64,000 nucleotides of DNA from positions 496,001 to 560,000 of the forward strand of contig NZ_PYAS01000004.1 of the NCBI RefSeq assembly GCF_003014695.1, read 5' to 3'. Every line of letters begins with the position of its first letter. The stretch's first letter is position 1. A program made the translations under genes and the position numbers. The notes beneath the pieces were generated by a model. It had not been told where the DNA came from and ran no database searches. It saw nothing but the letters and a program-made list of their open reading frames with translations. Source of the stretch: Dyadobacter jiangsuensis. GTDB lineage: Bacteria; Bacteroidota; Bacteroidia; Cytophagales; Spirosomataceae. Below are positions 25,979-34,062 of this stretch, in pieces.

Positions 25979-26989
25979 TTAGATAGCAGATTTAACAGTC
26001 TTGATGATACGAGCTGCCACTTTGTAAGGATCAGCCGCTGAGTTTGGGCGACGGTCTTCCAGGTATCCGCTCCATCCTTTTTGAGGAACCAGAACAGGGA
26101 TACGGATAGAAGCACCACGGTCAGAAACACCGTAGCTGAAATCGTGGATAGAAGCAGTTTCGTGCTTTCCAGTCAGACGCAGGTGGTTGTCAGCACCGTA
26201 AACTTCGATGTGCTCTTTCACTACCGGACGGAATGCTTCGCAAATTTTATCGAAAGTAGCTTTGCTGCCAGCAGTTCTCAAAACGCCGTTTGAGAAGTTA
26301 GCGTGCATACCTGAACCGTTCCAGTCAAGGTCGCCAAGCGGCTTGCAGTGCCAGTTGATAGATACACCGTATTTCTCACCGATTCTTTCGAGGAGGTAAC
26401 GGCCCAACCAGATTTGGTCACCAGCTTCTTTCGCACCTTTCGCGAAGATCTGGAATTCCCACTGACCAGCAGCTACTTCTGCATTGATTCCTTCTACGTT
26501 CAGACCTGCATCGAGGCAAACGTCAAGGTGCTCTTCGATGATCTCACGACCGTAAGCGTTTTTCGCGCCTACTGAGCAGTAGTATGGTCCTTGCGGAGCT
26601 GGGTAGCCATTTGCAGGGAAGCCAAGGGGTTTGTTTGTTTCGTTATCCCAAAGGAAATATTCTTGCTCAAATCCGAACCAGAAGTCGTTATCGTCGTCTT
26701 CGATAGTTGCGCGACCATTTGATTCGTGAGCAGTTCCGTCAGCGTTCAATACCTCGCACATTACCAGGTAGCCATTTTTACGCTGTGGATCAGGAATAAT
26801 GTAAACCGGTTTCAGCAAACAGTCGGAAGAACCGCCGGGAGCCTGCTCAGTTGACGAGCCATCAAACGACCACATTGCGCAATCTTCCAGTTTTCCACTA
26901 AAATCGTTTTCAATTTTGGTTTTGCTGCGTAAACTTTGGGTCGGCTTGTAGCCATCCAACCAAATATATTCCAGCTTGGACTTTGACAT
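25979..26989 (-). CDS. glnA: Glutamine synthetase, type II (eukaryote-like)
   Basis: This 336-residue enzyme is the short, GSII form of glutamine synthetase. Marks are WSFDGSSTEQAPG (about residues 39-51), FGFEQEYFLWD with the metal-binding glutamate, NAEVAAGQWEFQI, WNGSGMHANFS with the ATP-site glycines, and GASIRIPVLVPQKG. It has no Tyr adenylylation segment of the GSI type. Together with the type III enzyme 0.7 kb away it gives this organism two unrelated-class ammonia-fixing enzymes side by side. It is a single-gene unit with its own terminator. Confidence 0.95.
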   Translation of the reverse strand: MSKSKLEYIWLDGYKPTQSLRSKTKIENDFSGKLEDCAMWSFDGSSTEQAPGGSSDCLLKPVYIIPDPQRKNGYLVMCEVLNADGTAHESNGRATIEDDDNDFWFGFEQEYFLWDNETNKPLGFPANGYPAPQGPYYCSVGAKNAYGREIIEEHLDVCLDAGLNVEGINAEVAAGQWEFQIFAKGAKEAGDQIWLGRYLLERIGEKYGVSINWHCKPLGDLDWNGSGMHANFSNGVLRTAGSKATFDKICEAFRPVVKEHIEVYGADNHLRLTGKHETASIHDFSYGVSDRGASIRIPVLVPQKGWSGYLEDRRPNSAADPYKVAARIIKTVKSAI

Positions 26990-27383
26990 AATAGTACTAG
27001 ATAAAGTGGTGACGAATAATTATAACGGCACAATATTAATGCAAAAATGTATTTACAAAAAATAAATGTTAGGAAAAATTAACCATCCACAGAATATTAT
27101 TGCGTTCGTGGTAGTATTGTCAGTAAAAAATGTACTATTCCAATAAAATGAGCAGGTTTCAAAAATCGGTATTTCGCGGGAATTTTTTGTTAAAAAGTCT
27201 GAAACAGGTTAAAAATATGCCTTTGAAAACATAAAATAGTGAGAATATCCAATAAACCGTCACTTTTGGATCCGCACTCGGATAGAATTCTGCGGGGATT
27301 GTAAATTTTGTGCTGTTGCCGATATTTTGTATATTTTTGAAGGCTTCAGCGGTATTTGCTCACATTATCATAATATTGGAAAA
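26990..27383. other. Divergent intergenic region between glnA and rsmE
   Basis: No gene is supported in these 394 bases. On the minus strand TTTG followed after 17 bases by TAATATTG, near 27030-27065, may be the glnA promoter. On the plus strand the rsmE promoter candidate is at 27307-27339. The central part (27090-27290) is AT-rich and shows no repeat or RNA fold that I can defend. Confidence 0.5.
27307..27339 (+). promoter_or_regulatory. Candidate promoter of rsmE
   Basis: TTTG (27307-27310) and TATTTTTG (27332-27339), a perfect TAnnTTTG match, are 21 bases apart. Transcription near 27346 starts after the first in-frame ATG at 27327, which supports the ATG at 27384 as the real start. Confidence 0.6.
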
Positions 27384-28091
27384 ATGCATTTGTTTTACCA
27401 GCCTGACCCTCACGTTTTTGAACTCGACGAGGAGGAAGCAAGGCATAGTTCGAAGGTTTTGAGGCTGGGTTCCGGCGACATGATTTATGTTACAAACGGC
27501 AAGGGATTACTCCAAAAATGTCGGCTCAACATTCAGGGGCGAAAAGTAGGTTATGAAGTGATAGAATCCAAAATGACGGAGCGAAGAAATTTTGCCGTCA
27601 ATATGGCCATCGCACCCACGCGTAAGGCCGAGCGGAACGAATGGATGGTGGAAAAAATGACCGAAATAGGCGTGGAGCGCATTGATTTCGTCGTAACCGA
27701 GCATACCAACCCGGAGACGTTGAACCGCGTGGTGAACCTGACGAGGCTGAACCGCATTGCTGCTGCCGCCATGAAACAGTCGCAGCAATATTATATGCCC
27801 GTCATTACAGTAAATAACAAGTACGAGCCGTTTATTAAAAACGTGGGCGACGCCATCAGGCTGATTGCCTACGTTCCCGAACAAAATACGGTGGAACACG
27901 TTTTCAGTAAAATAAAGAAAGGCAGCGATACCACTTTGCTGATTGGCCCCGAGGGCGATTTCAGCCCGAAGGAAGTGGAACTGGCGCTCGAAAACGGATT
28001 CGAAACGGTATCGCTCGGCCCGACAAGGCTCCGTACCGAAACCGCAGCGGTTGCAGGTTGCCATGCGATTAACCTGGCGCAGATTTTATAA
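27384..28091 (+). CDS. rsmE: 16S rRNA (uracil(1498)-N(3))-methyltransferase
   Basis: This 235-residue SPOUT-family enzyme methylates U1498 in the decoding region of 16S rRNA. The N-terminal PUA-like domain (MHLFYQPDPHVF, then HSSKVLRLGSGD) precedes the trefoil-knot domain, with LLIGPEGDFSPKEVELA and VSLGPTRLRTETAA near the C-terminus binding SAM. An upstream in-frame ATG at 27327 would add 19 residues without family similarity and lies inside the promoter, so I use 27384. The 3' flank enters a long repeat region. Confidence 0.94.
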   Translation: MHLFYQPDPHVFELDEEEARHSSKVLRLGSGDMIYVTNGKGLLQKCRLNIQGRKVGYEVIESKMTERRNFAVNMAIAPTRKAERNEWMVEKMTEIGVERIDFVVTEHTNPETLNRVVNLTRLNRIAAAAMKQSQQYYMPVITVNNKYEPFIKNVGDAIRLIAYVPEQNTVEHVFSKIKKGSDTTLLIGPEGDFSPKEVELALENGFETVSLGPTRLRTETAAVAGCHAINLAQIL

Positions 28092-28092
28092 T

Positions 28093-28248
28093 GTTGAATG
28101 ATTGAATGACCGAATGACTGAATAGGTTTTATAGTCATTGAGTCAGAAGTGGTCATGAAATAGCCAGGTAGAGTTAAACAACACCTGACCATCCCTGACC
28201 ACACCTAACTTTCATTCAGTCATTCAATCATTCAGTCATTCAATCATT
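28093..28248. repeat. Long imperfect inverted repeat of ATTCAATC/ATTCAGTC words
   Basis: The left arm (28093-28123) contains GAATGATTGAATGACC and GAATGACTGAAT; the right arm (28213-28248) is a string of alternating ATTCAGTC and ATTCAATC words and pairs with it. The arms are about 90 bases apart and enclose three decamers of the GGTCAGGTGT family (28181-28210, minus-strand sense). The right arm ends four bases before the DUF4159 start codon, so a folded transcript would place a stem next to the start site. Confidence 0.75.
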
Positions 28249-28251
28249 AAT

Positions 28252-28911
28252 ATGAACATCCGCCTCTTCGTTATTGCCCTATTACTTTGCGCCTCGAGTG
28301 CGTCGTTTGCGCAATCGTCCTTAAAAATCGCCAAGCTGAAATATGGCGGGGGCGGAGACTGGTATGCCAACAAAACATCGTTGCCGAACCTGATCAAGTT
28401 CTGTAATGCGGAGCTGAAAATGAATATCAACCCGGTGGAGGATGTGGTGGAAGTGGGCAGTCCGGATATTTTCTCGTACCCATTTGTGCACATGACCGGG
28501 CACGGGAATGTTGTTTTCAGCGATGCCGAGGCATTAAACCTGCGGAATTACTTGCTTTCGGGGGGCTTTTTGCATGTGGACGACAACTATGGCCTCGATC
28601 AGTTTATCCGGCGGGAGATGAAGAAAGTCTTTCCCGAGCTGTCGTTCGTAGAGCTCCCGTACGACCACCAGGTTTACCATATGAAATATAACTTCCCCGA
28701 CGGCCTGCCGAAAGTGCACGAGCACGACGGCAAGCAGCCGCAGGGATTCGGGCTGATCTGGCAGGGAAGGCTGATCTGCTATTACAGCTACGAAACCGAC
28801 CTTGGGAATGGCTGGGAGGACCAGAGTGTGTATAACGACCCCGAGGAAATGCGCCGCAAAGCATTGCAAATGGGGGCAAACCTGCTCAGTTATGCTTTCA
28901 TGATCGAGTAG
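28252..28911 (+). CDS. DUF4159 domain-containing secreted protein
   Basis: This 219-residue protein has a clear signal peptide (cleavage after ASFAQ, about residue 21) and then matches DUF4159 throughout: IAKLKYGGGGDWYANKTS, VGSPDIFSYPFVHMTGHGN, LLSGGFLHVDDNYGLDQFI, and the end QMGANLLSYAF. The family is periplasmic or surface-associated in Bacteroidota, sometimes described as class I glutamine-amidotransferase-like, with no enzymatic activity established. In many relatives it lies near DUF58 and AAA ATPase (MoxR) genes, which are not present here. The start ATG follows the repeat region directly. Confidence 0.85.
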   Translation: MNIRLFVIALLLCASSASFAQSSLKIAKLKYGGGGDWYANKTSLPNLIKFCNAELKMNINPVEDVVEVGSPDIFSYPFVHMTGHGNVVFSDAEALNLRNYLLSGGFLHVDDNYGLDQFIRREMKKVFPELSFVELPYDHQVYHMKYNFPDGLPKVHEHDGKQPQGFGLIWQGRLICYYSYETDLGNGWEDQSVYNDPEEMRRKALQMGANLLSYAFMIE

Positions 28912-29042
28912 GTCATTGGGAGGTTCGGATGTTGGTAAGTCCTATGGCTATATTCCAAATTTAGTTTGGGAAATTTCGGTTTTCTAACCTTTGGCACTTA
29001 CTTTTGTGCAAAGTTTAGCTTATCAAAATTTTCCGCCGTTCC

Positions 29043-29789
29043 ATGTATATAGTCCTGATTGTATTTGTTGTACATTGGTATTTGTCACTATTCTGTCAAA
29101 CCTTTTTCCTGCACCGCTATTCCGCTCATAAGATGTTCATTATGAGCAAGCCGTGGGAACGGTTCTTCTATTTGCTTACCTATCTTTCACAAGGTTCTTC
29201 CTATCTGAGCCCACGTGCATACGCAATCCTGCACCGCATGCACCACGCGTTCAGCGACACCGATAAAGACCCGCATTCACCGCATCACACCAAAAACGTG
29301 TTCACGATGATGTGGGAGACCAAAAATATTTACAATGCCGTATTGAACCGCAAACGTGCGGTCGAAAGCCGTTTCGAGCGTAACTACCCTGAATGGAGTT
29401 TTGTAGAAAAGCTGGGTGATTCCTGGATTTCGAGAGCAGGCTGGGGTGTGTTGTACATCGTATTTTACGTGCTGGCCTACATTTACCTGGATATGCACTG
29501 GGCGTTTTTCTTCCTGCTGCCGATCCACTTCCTGATGGGCCCGATCCACGGAGCGATCGTTAACTGGAGCGGACACAAATATGGCTACCAGAACTTCGAT
29601 AACGACGATAAGTCTAAAAACTCTCTGATCTTCGACTTCCTGATGATGGGCGAGCTTTTCCAGAACAACCACCACAAACGTCCGAACTCAATTAACTTCG
29701 GTTCCAAGTGGTTCGAAGTTGACCCGACTTACCCGGTGATCAAGCTGCTGAACAGGTTGAAGATTATCGAAATCCGAAAGAAGCACTGA
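29043..29789 (+). CDS. Fatty acid (acyl-CoA type) desaturase
   Basis: This 248-residue membrane enzyme has the di-iron histidine boxes of fatty acid desaturases: HRYSAH (about residues 26-31), HRMHHAFSD (about residues 62-70) and a third box NNHHKRPNS (about residues 205-213). Hydrophobic segments lie near residues 2-20, 40-55, 130-150 and 155-172. It should introduce a double bond into membrane fatty acids using oxygen. A TACTTTTG box at 28999-29006, a perfect -7 match, lies 37 bases ahead of the ATG. It is a single-gene unit. Confidence 0.9.
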   Translation: MYIVLIVFVVHWYLSLFCQTFFLHRYSAHKMFIMSKPWERFFYLLTYLSQGSSYLSPRAYAILHRMHHAFSDTDKDPHSPHHTKNVFTMMWETKNIYNAVLNRKRAVESRFERNYPEWSFVEKLGDSWISRAGWGVLYIVFYVLAYIYLDMHWAFFFLLPIHFLMGPIHGAIVNWSGHKYGYQNFDNDDKSKNSLIFDFLMMGELFQNNHHKRPNSINFGSKWFEVDPTYPVIKLLNRLKIIEIRKKH

Positions 29790-29807
29790 TAAGGTAATAT
29801 GATATTG

Positions 29808-29837
29808 AAAGCCCTTCGTCGACCTGGCGAGGGCTTT
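29808..29837 (+). terminator. Rho-independent terminator of the desaturase gene
   Basis: AAAGCCCT (29808-29815) pairs with AGGGCTTT (29830-29837), followed by T residues. The 14-base loop (TCGTCGACCTGGCG) could pair further, as CG of the left side meets CG on the right. Confidence 0.85.
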
Positions 29838-29847
29838 TTTGCGTTAT

Positions 29848-29916
29848 GGACTGTCTTCGACTTCGCTCAGACTGACAGTGTGCATATGTCAGTCTGAGCG
29901 AAGTCGAAGACAGTCC
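29848..29916. repeat. 30-bp perfect inverted repeat of the CTGAGCGAAGTCGAAG family
   Basis: Arms 29848-29877 and 29887-29916 are perfect complements over 30 bases around a nine-base loop. The core word is CTGAGCGAAGTCGAAG. Two more copies of this element stand at 36549-36623 and 47322-47390. They are extragenic hairpins. Confidence 0.95.
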
Positions 29917-29950
29917 GAACGGCAAGATGTTAGAACAGCTGTAAAAAAAA

Positions 29951-29979
29951 ATTGGCAGACGTGAGAGACGCCTGCCAAT
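29951..29979 (-). terminator. Likely terminator for the leftward histidine kinase unit
   Basis: ATTGGCAG (29951-29958) and CTGCCAAT (29972-29979) form an eight-base-pair stem. On the minus strand it is followed by eight T residues. It lies about 125 bases past the kinase stop codon. Confidence 0.65.
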
Positions 29980-30103
29980 CTGCTTATTAACACCACAAAA
30001 AATGAAATCCTTTGAAATGCGACTTGCGATTGTTTCGCCCTGTCGACATTACAAATAAGATTAACAATACTTAGAAAGGCGTTAATAATAAGTTAGAATT
30101 TCC

Positions 30104-31486
30104 TTAGAGGCGTAAAAAAGTTAAGCGGAATGTGGTGCCTTTCGGGAAGTTGGATTGAATGCTGATGCTGCCGTTGTGCAGCTTCACAATGCGCTCCACG
30201 AGCGAAAGGCCGATGCCATACCCTTTGATATTCGCGGTGTTGTCGCTGCGGTAGAAGGGCTGGAAAACGAGGCTCTTATCTTTGTCCGGAATCCCCTTTC
30301 CATTGTCTGAAAACGTGAGCCCGAGCTGTCCTCGCGAAGGGAGCAGGCAGACGGTCACCGCATTGTCTTCAGAGAACTTGCAGGCATTATCCATCAGGTT
30401 CAGGAACGCGGTTTTGAGCAGCGTCGAATTGCCGGTGATTTCGAGCCAGGTATCGTCTTCCGGGAGCTCGTCGAAGTTGAGCTGAATGTTGTAAGTTGGG
30501 TTGGCCTGGGCGAGGTTCATGCGGCAGTCGAGCAGGAGGTCGTCCACCCGGATAAGTTCGGTGAGCAGGTCGCGCTGGTCTTCGCTTACTTTCGCGAGTT
30601 CCAGCAACGTATTGGAAAGCTGGCCCAGCTCCTGGATGTCTTCCAGTACCGAGCGGATGGTCATCTGGTACTCGGCCGGGTTTCGCTCTTTGAGCATACT
30701 CACTTCCAGCTGCGATTTAATTTTGGTCAGAGGGTTTTTAAGCTCGTGTGAAACGTTTGCGACGAATATTTTCTGCATTTGGAAAGCCGTTTCAATACGG
30801 TCCAGCAGCTTATTAAAAGTGATCGTCAACCGCCCGATTTCGTCTTTCTGGTTGGGTACATTGAGGCGGGTATCAAGCTTTTGAGGCAAAATACCTTCCA
30901 CCGCATTCATAACCTTTGAAATAGGCCTTAATGCGCGTTTGGAGAATATCCACCCTACGATTGCTACCACGAACGTGACGATGAGATACAGAACGGTCAG
31001 CAGCGTTTTGAGGTTGGAGAGGTTCGCTTGCCCGTACAAATCCTTCGCGCCGAGCATGACCACGGCTTTATTGAATGGGTATTTGTAGTAAAGTCCTACC
31101 ACTTTATAATCACCATCGTCGTACCGGATCTGGCCCGCTTTGCGGATTTCGTCGAGCCAATAGTTTGACACGTGCAATGCTTTGAGCTGCGGGGTAGTGG
31201 AGTTGCTGTAAATGAGCCGGTTCTTTTCGTCGAAAATGAAGATGTTTTCGTCGTAAATCAGGTCGCGGTTGGTTTCGTCGAGGGCTTTGAGTACTTCCGC
31301 ATTGATGAGCGGCACTTGTACTTTCAGCAAAAGCTCGGCCTGGGATTTCGCTTTGGAGCGCAGCCGGTCATAGAAGTCCTCGGTAACATTATAATAGGTG
31401 AAAAAGTAGACGGCCAGGAAGGTGACCAGCAAAATACCGCTTACCAGCAAGGAAAACTGAACCGTAAGTCGGGTGCGGATTTGCAT
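30104..31486 (-). CDS. Sensor histidine kinase
   Basis: This 460-residue inner-membrane protein has the classical sensor layout: a transmembrane segment at about residues 10-31, a periplasmic region to about 158, a second membrane segment at 160-181, a HAMP linker (RALRPISKVMNAVEG), the dimerisation domain with phospho-acceptor His247 in VANVSHELKNPL, and a C-terminal ATPase domain (NLMDNACKFSEDN, LTFSDNGKGIPD, GYGIGLSLVERIV). It phosphorylates the response regulator whose gene ends four bases upstream. The signal is unknown; the periplasmic part shows no recognisable metal-binding cluster. Confidence 0.94.
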   Translation of the reverse strand: MQIRTRLTVQFSLLVSGILLVTFLAVYFFTYYNVTEDFYDRLRSKAKSQAELLLKVQVPLINAEVLKALDETNRDLIYDENIFIFDEKNRLIYSNSTTPQLKALHVSNYWLDEIRKAGQIRYDDGDYKVVGLYYKYPFNKAVVMLGAKDLYGQANLSNLKTLLTVLYLIVTFVVAIVGWIFSKRALRPISKVMNAVEGILPQKLDTRLNVPNQKDEIGRLTITFNKLLDRIETAFQMQKIFVANVSHELKNPLTKIKSQLEVSMLKERNPAEYQMTIRSVLEDIQELGQLSNTLLELAKVSEDQRDLLTELIRVDDLLLDCRMNLAQANPTYNIQLNFDELPEDDTWLEITGNSTLLKTAFLNLMDNACKFSEDNAVTVCLLPSRGQLGLTFSDNGKGIPDKDKSLVFQPFYRSDNTANIKGYGIGLSLVERIVKLHNGSISIQSNFPKGTTFRLTFLRL

Positions 31487-31489
31487 AGC

Positions 31490-32167
31490 TTATTCTACTT
31501 TGAGCACATAACCCATTCCAAACTGCGTATGAATGAGTTTCACAGGATAATCTTTGTCGATCTTCTTGCGAAGGTAATTTACATATACTTCAATGACATT
31601 GGTACCCGTGTCAAAACCGATATCCCATACCTGCTCGGCTATTTCGACTTTTGAAATAACCCGTCCCTGGTTACGGATCAGGTACACGAGCAAATTGAAC
31701 TCCCGGGCCGTCAGATTGATCTTGTTTCCCGAACGGTAAACGGTTTTGGCGTCCAGCGAAACTTCCAGATCGGCAAACTTCAAAACCTGCGCGGTATGTG
31801 ACACGGTCGAGCCGCGCTTTGTGAGCGCGCGTACCCGTGCGAGGAGTTCTTTGAATTCAAATGGTTTGACCAGGTAGTCATCTGCGCCGGCATCCAGCCC
31901 TGTTACTTTGTCGTCGGTCGTTCCCAATGCAGTAAGCATCAATATGGGCGTCTCATCGCCCCAGCTCCGGATTTCGCGGCAGAGCTCGATCCCGTTGATG
32001 CCGGGAATGATAATGTCGCTGATAATCAGCTGGTAGACATTGCTGCGCGCAAGTTGTTTACCAATCAGCCCGTCGTAAGCAATATCGACCTCATACCCAT
32101 TCTCTTCCAGCCCTTGGCGTATGGATTGCAATGTTTTGGGCTCGTCCTCTATCAGTAACAGTTTCAT
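31490..32167 (-). CDS. Response regulator, OmpR/PhoB type
   Basis: This 225-residue regulator has a receiver domain with Asp51 as the phosphorylation site, Thr79 and Lys101, and a winged-helix DNA-binding domain from about residue 130 (LTAREFNLLVYLIRNQGRVISK, seen in parts). Its start overlaps the stop of the nucleotidase gene by four bases, and the kinase follows after three bases. The three genes and the upstream E2 gene thus form a tightly packed leftward unit. Confidence 0.95.
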   Translation of the reverse strand: MKLLLIEDEPKTLQSIRQGLEENGYEVDIAYDGLIGKQLARSNVYQLIISDIIIPGINGIELCREIRSWGDETPILMLTALGTTDDKVTGLDAGADDYLVKPFEFKELLARVRALTKRGSTVSHTAQVLKFADLEVSLDAKTVYRSGNKINLTAREFNLLVYLIRNQGRVISKVEIAEQVWDIGFDTGTNVIEVYVNYLRKKIDKDYPVKLIHTQFGMGYVLKVE

Positions 32168-32697
32168 ACGCTATGCAGGAATAGTTCCGACACTTCCTTC
32201 CAACTCGATACACGCTTGTAGGCCGTTTCCCGGAGGTTGTGCGGGGATGAAAAAAGAATGCCTTTCCCTTTGAAAGCCGCCAGGTTACGCACGTGGTCGT
32301 CGATCAGGTAATCCGACTGGATAATGCTCTTATACCCGCAGAAAACCACATTCGTCCAGGGGATAAACGGAAAGTGTTTTTTGAGCCAGTCGAACTTGTC
32401 ACGGAACGAGTTGGGAAATTCCATGCAGGCCGTTGCCACGAACAGTTCGTAGTACTTCGAAAGTTTATGAACTGTTTCGATGGCTCCTTCTTTCACCTGG
32501 ATATCTGCGAAAAAACCCGGTGAATCCATGATCTTATGCAGCTTCGATAGCTGCTTCGGATGCAGCAATTCCCTCAAACCTTTGGTCTGGAAATCCTCGC
32601 GGTGCAATGTGGTCGAAAAATCGGCGAGGACAATGTCGACGAGTTTTTCGTGGGTATTAGCCAGCACATCGTCCATGTCGAGGGTCAATCTCAGCAT
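32164..32697 (-). CDS. 5'(3')-deoxyribonucleotidase-like HAD phosphatase
   Basis: This 177-residue protein belongs to the NT5C family of HAD phosphatases. The HAD nucleophile motif DMDDVLANT is at residues 7-15, FVATACMEFPNSF supplies motif II, and YLIDDHVRNL the acidic motif III. The family dephosphorylates (deoxy)nucleoside monophosphates; the exact substrate is not evident. The start overlaps the E2 stop by a single base (TGATG) and its stop overlaps the response regulator start by four bases, so translation of all three is coupled. Confidence 0.85.
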   Translation of the reverse strand: MLRLTLDMDDVLANTHEKLVDIVLADFSTTLHREDFQTKGLRELLHPKQLSKLHKIMDSPGFFADIQVKEGAIETVHKLSKYYELFVATACMEFPNSFRDKFDWLKKHFPFIPWTNVVFCGYKSIIQSDYLIDDHVRNLAAFKGKGILFSSPHNLRETAYKRVSSWKEVSELFLHSV

Positions 32698-33998
32698 CAG
32701 AGTATGGTTCGGCTAATGTCGAAGTTTTCTAGATAATCGTTCACGCGTTTCAGGAACAGGCCGCCCAGCGATCCGTCTACCACGCGGTGGTCGTACGAAT
32801 GCGAAACGAACATCATGCTACGGATACCGATCAGGTCGCCTTGTGGCGTTTCGATAACCGCGGGTTTCTTTTTAATCGCCCCGAATGCCATAATTGCCAC
32901 CTGCGGCTGCACGATGATCGGCGTGCCCATCAGATTCGCGAATGCGCCGATGTTGGACACGGTGTACGTGCCTCCGGCCAGGTCGTCGGCTTTCAGGCGG
33001 TTCTCCCGCGCGCGCTTGGCGAGATCGTTCACTTTGCGGGCAAGGCCAGGCAAGTCGTAGCGGTCGGCATTATGAATCACCGGCACGATCAGGTTACCAT
33101 CCGGTAACGCTACGGCCATTCCTATATTGATGTCTTTCTTTTTGATGATTTTGTCGCCCTCCACCGAGATATTGATCAGCGGATAGTCTTTGATCGCCTT
33201 CACCACTGCTTCGATCAGGATCGGGGTAAATGTGATGCTATCGCCCGTTTTCTTGCGGTATTCCGCCTTCACATGCTCGCGCCAGCCTACCACCGGCGTC
33301 ATATCCGTTTCGATAAACGATGTTACATGCGCAGAAATCCGCTTCGATTCGACCATCCGTTGCGAAATCATCTTCCGCATGCGGTCCATTTCGATGATTT
33401 CGTTGCTGCCATTCAGCGAAGTAGCAGGAGCAGGGGTAACCGCAGGCCCTTTTTTACGGCGGTGTTCGACATAGGAAAGGATATCGTCCTTCGTAACCCT
33501 GTTTTCGAGTCCGCTTCCTTTGATTACCTTCAATTCATCCACAGGAATCTGCTCCTCACGCGCGATGCTCAGCACAAGCGGCGAGTAGAAAGAATTAACT
33601 GCGGAATCCGCAGGGGCATATTCATAAACCGGCTCGGAGGTTCTGCTTACAGCCGTTTGGAAATCTTTTTCAAGCACGGCTACCGTCGCCGCCGCATCAG
33701 CGTCCTCTTCCACGCCTACCAACACAGGTGTACCGGCATCCTGGGCAACTACGTCGTCGGCTACTTCAATTTGCGCCACAGCGCTGCCGATCGGCACCAC
33801 TTCATCTACTTTGACGAGCCATTTGGTGAGTGTTCCCTCGTAAGGGCAGGGTACTTCGGTATCTACTTTATCGGTAGCCACTTCCAGGATGGAGTCATCG
33901 ATCCGCACCTTCGCGCCTTCTTCTGCAAGCAGGTGTAGCACGGTGCATTCCATGATGCTTTCCCCCATCGGAGGCATTACCATTTCAATTATTTTCAT
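32697..33998 (-). CDS. 2-oxo acid dehydrogenase E2 component (dihydrolipoamide acyltransferase)
   Basis: This 433-residue protein carries an N-terminal lipoyl domain with Lys44 in EVATDKVDTEVPC as the lipoylation site, a flexible linker, a peripheral subunit-binding domain (about residues 145-185, SPLVLSIAREEQIPVDELK), and a catalytic acyltransferase domain ending with the HxxxDG motif, His404 and Asp408 in SYDHRVVDGSLGG. It moves acyl groups from lipoamide to CoA. No E1 or E3 gene is in the window, so pyruvate, 2-oxoglutarate or branched-chain specificity cannot be decided. It heads a coupled unit with a nucleotidase and a two-component system. Confidence 0.93.
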   Translation of the reverse strand: MKIIEMVMPPMGESIMECTVLHLLAEEGAKVRIDDSILEVATDKVDTEVPCPYEGTLTKWLVKVDEVVPIGSAVAQIEVADDVVAQDAGTPVLVGVEEDADAAATVAVLEKDFQTAVSRTSEPVYEYAPADSAVNSFYSPLVLSIAREEQIPVDELKVIKGSGLENRVTKDDILSYVEHRRKKGPAVTPAPATSLNGSNEIIEMDRMRKMISQRMVESKRISAHVTSFIETDMTPVVGWREHVKAEYRKKTGDSITFTPILIEAVVKAIKDYPLINISVEGDKIIKKKDINIGMAVALPDGNLIVPVIHNADRYDLPGLARKVNDLAKRARENRLKADDLAGGTYTVSNIGAFANLMGTPIIVQPQVAIMAFGAIKKKPAVIETPQGDLIGIRSMMFVSHSYDHRVVDGSLGGLFLKRVNDYLENFDISRTIL

Positions 33999-34062
33999 AA
34001 ATGGTGTTTTTTCGAAGGTAAGGAAAACATGCTTTCGTTACCCTTATGGTCCTGATCTTCGT

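Noticed and set aside
28093..28250. CRISPR array
   Set aside because: The repeated words are 8 and 10 bases long with no spacers of even length, so this is an inverted repeat and decamer array.
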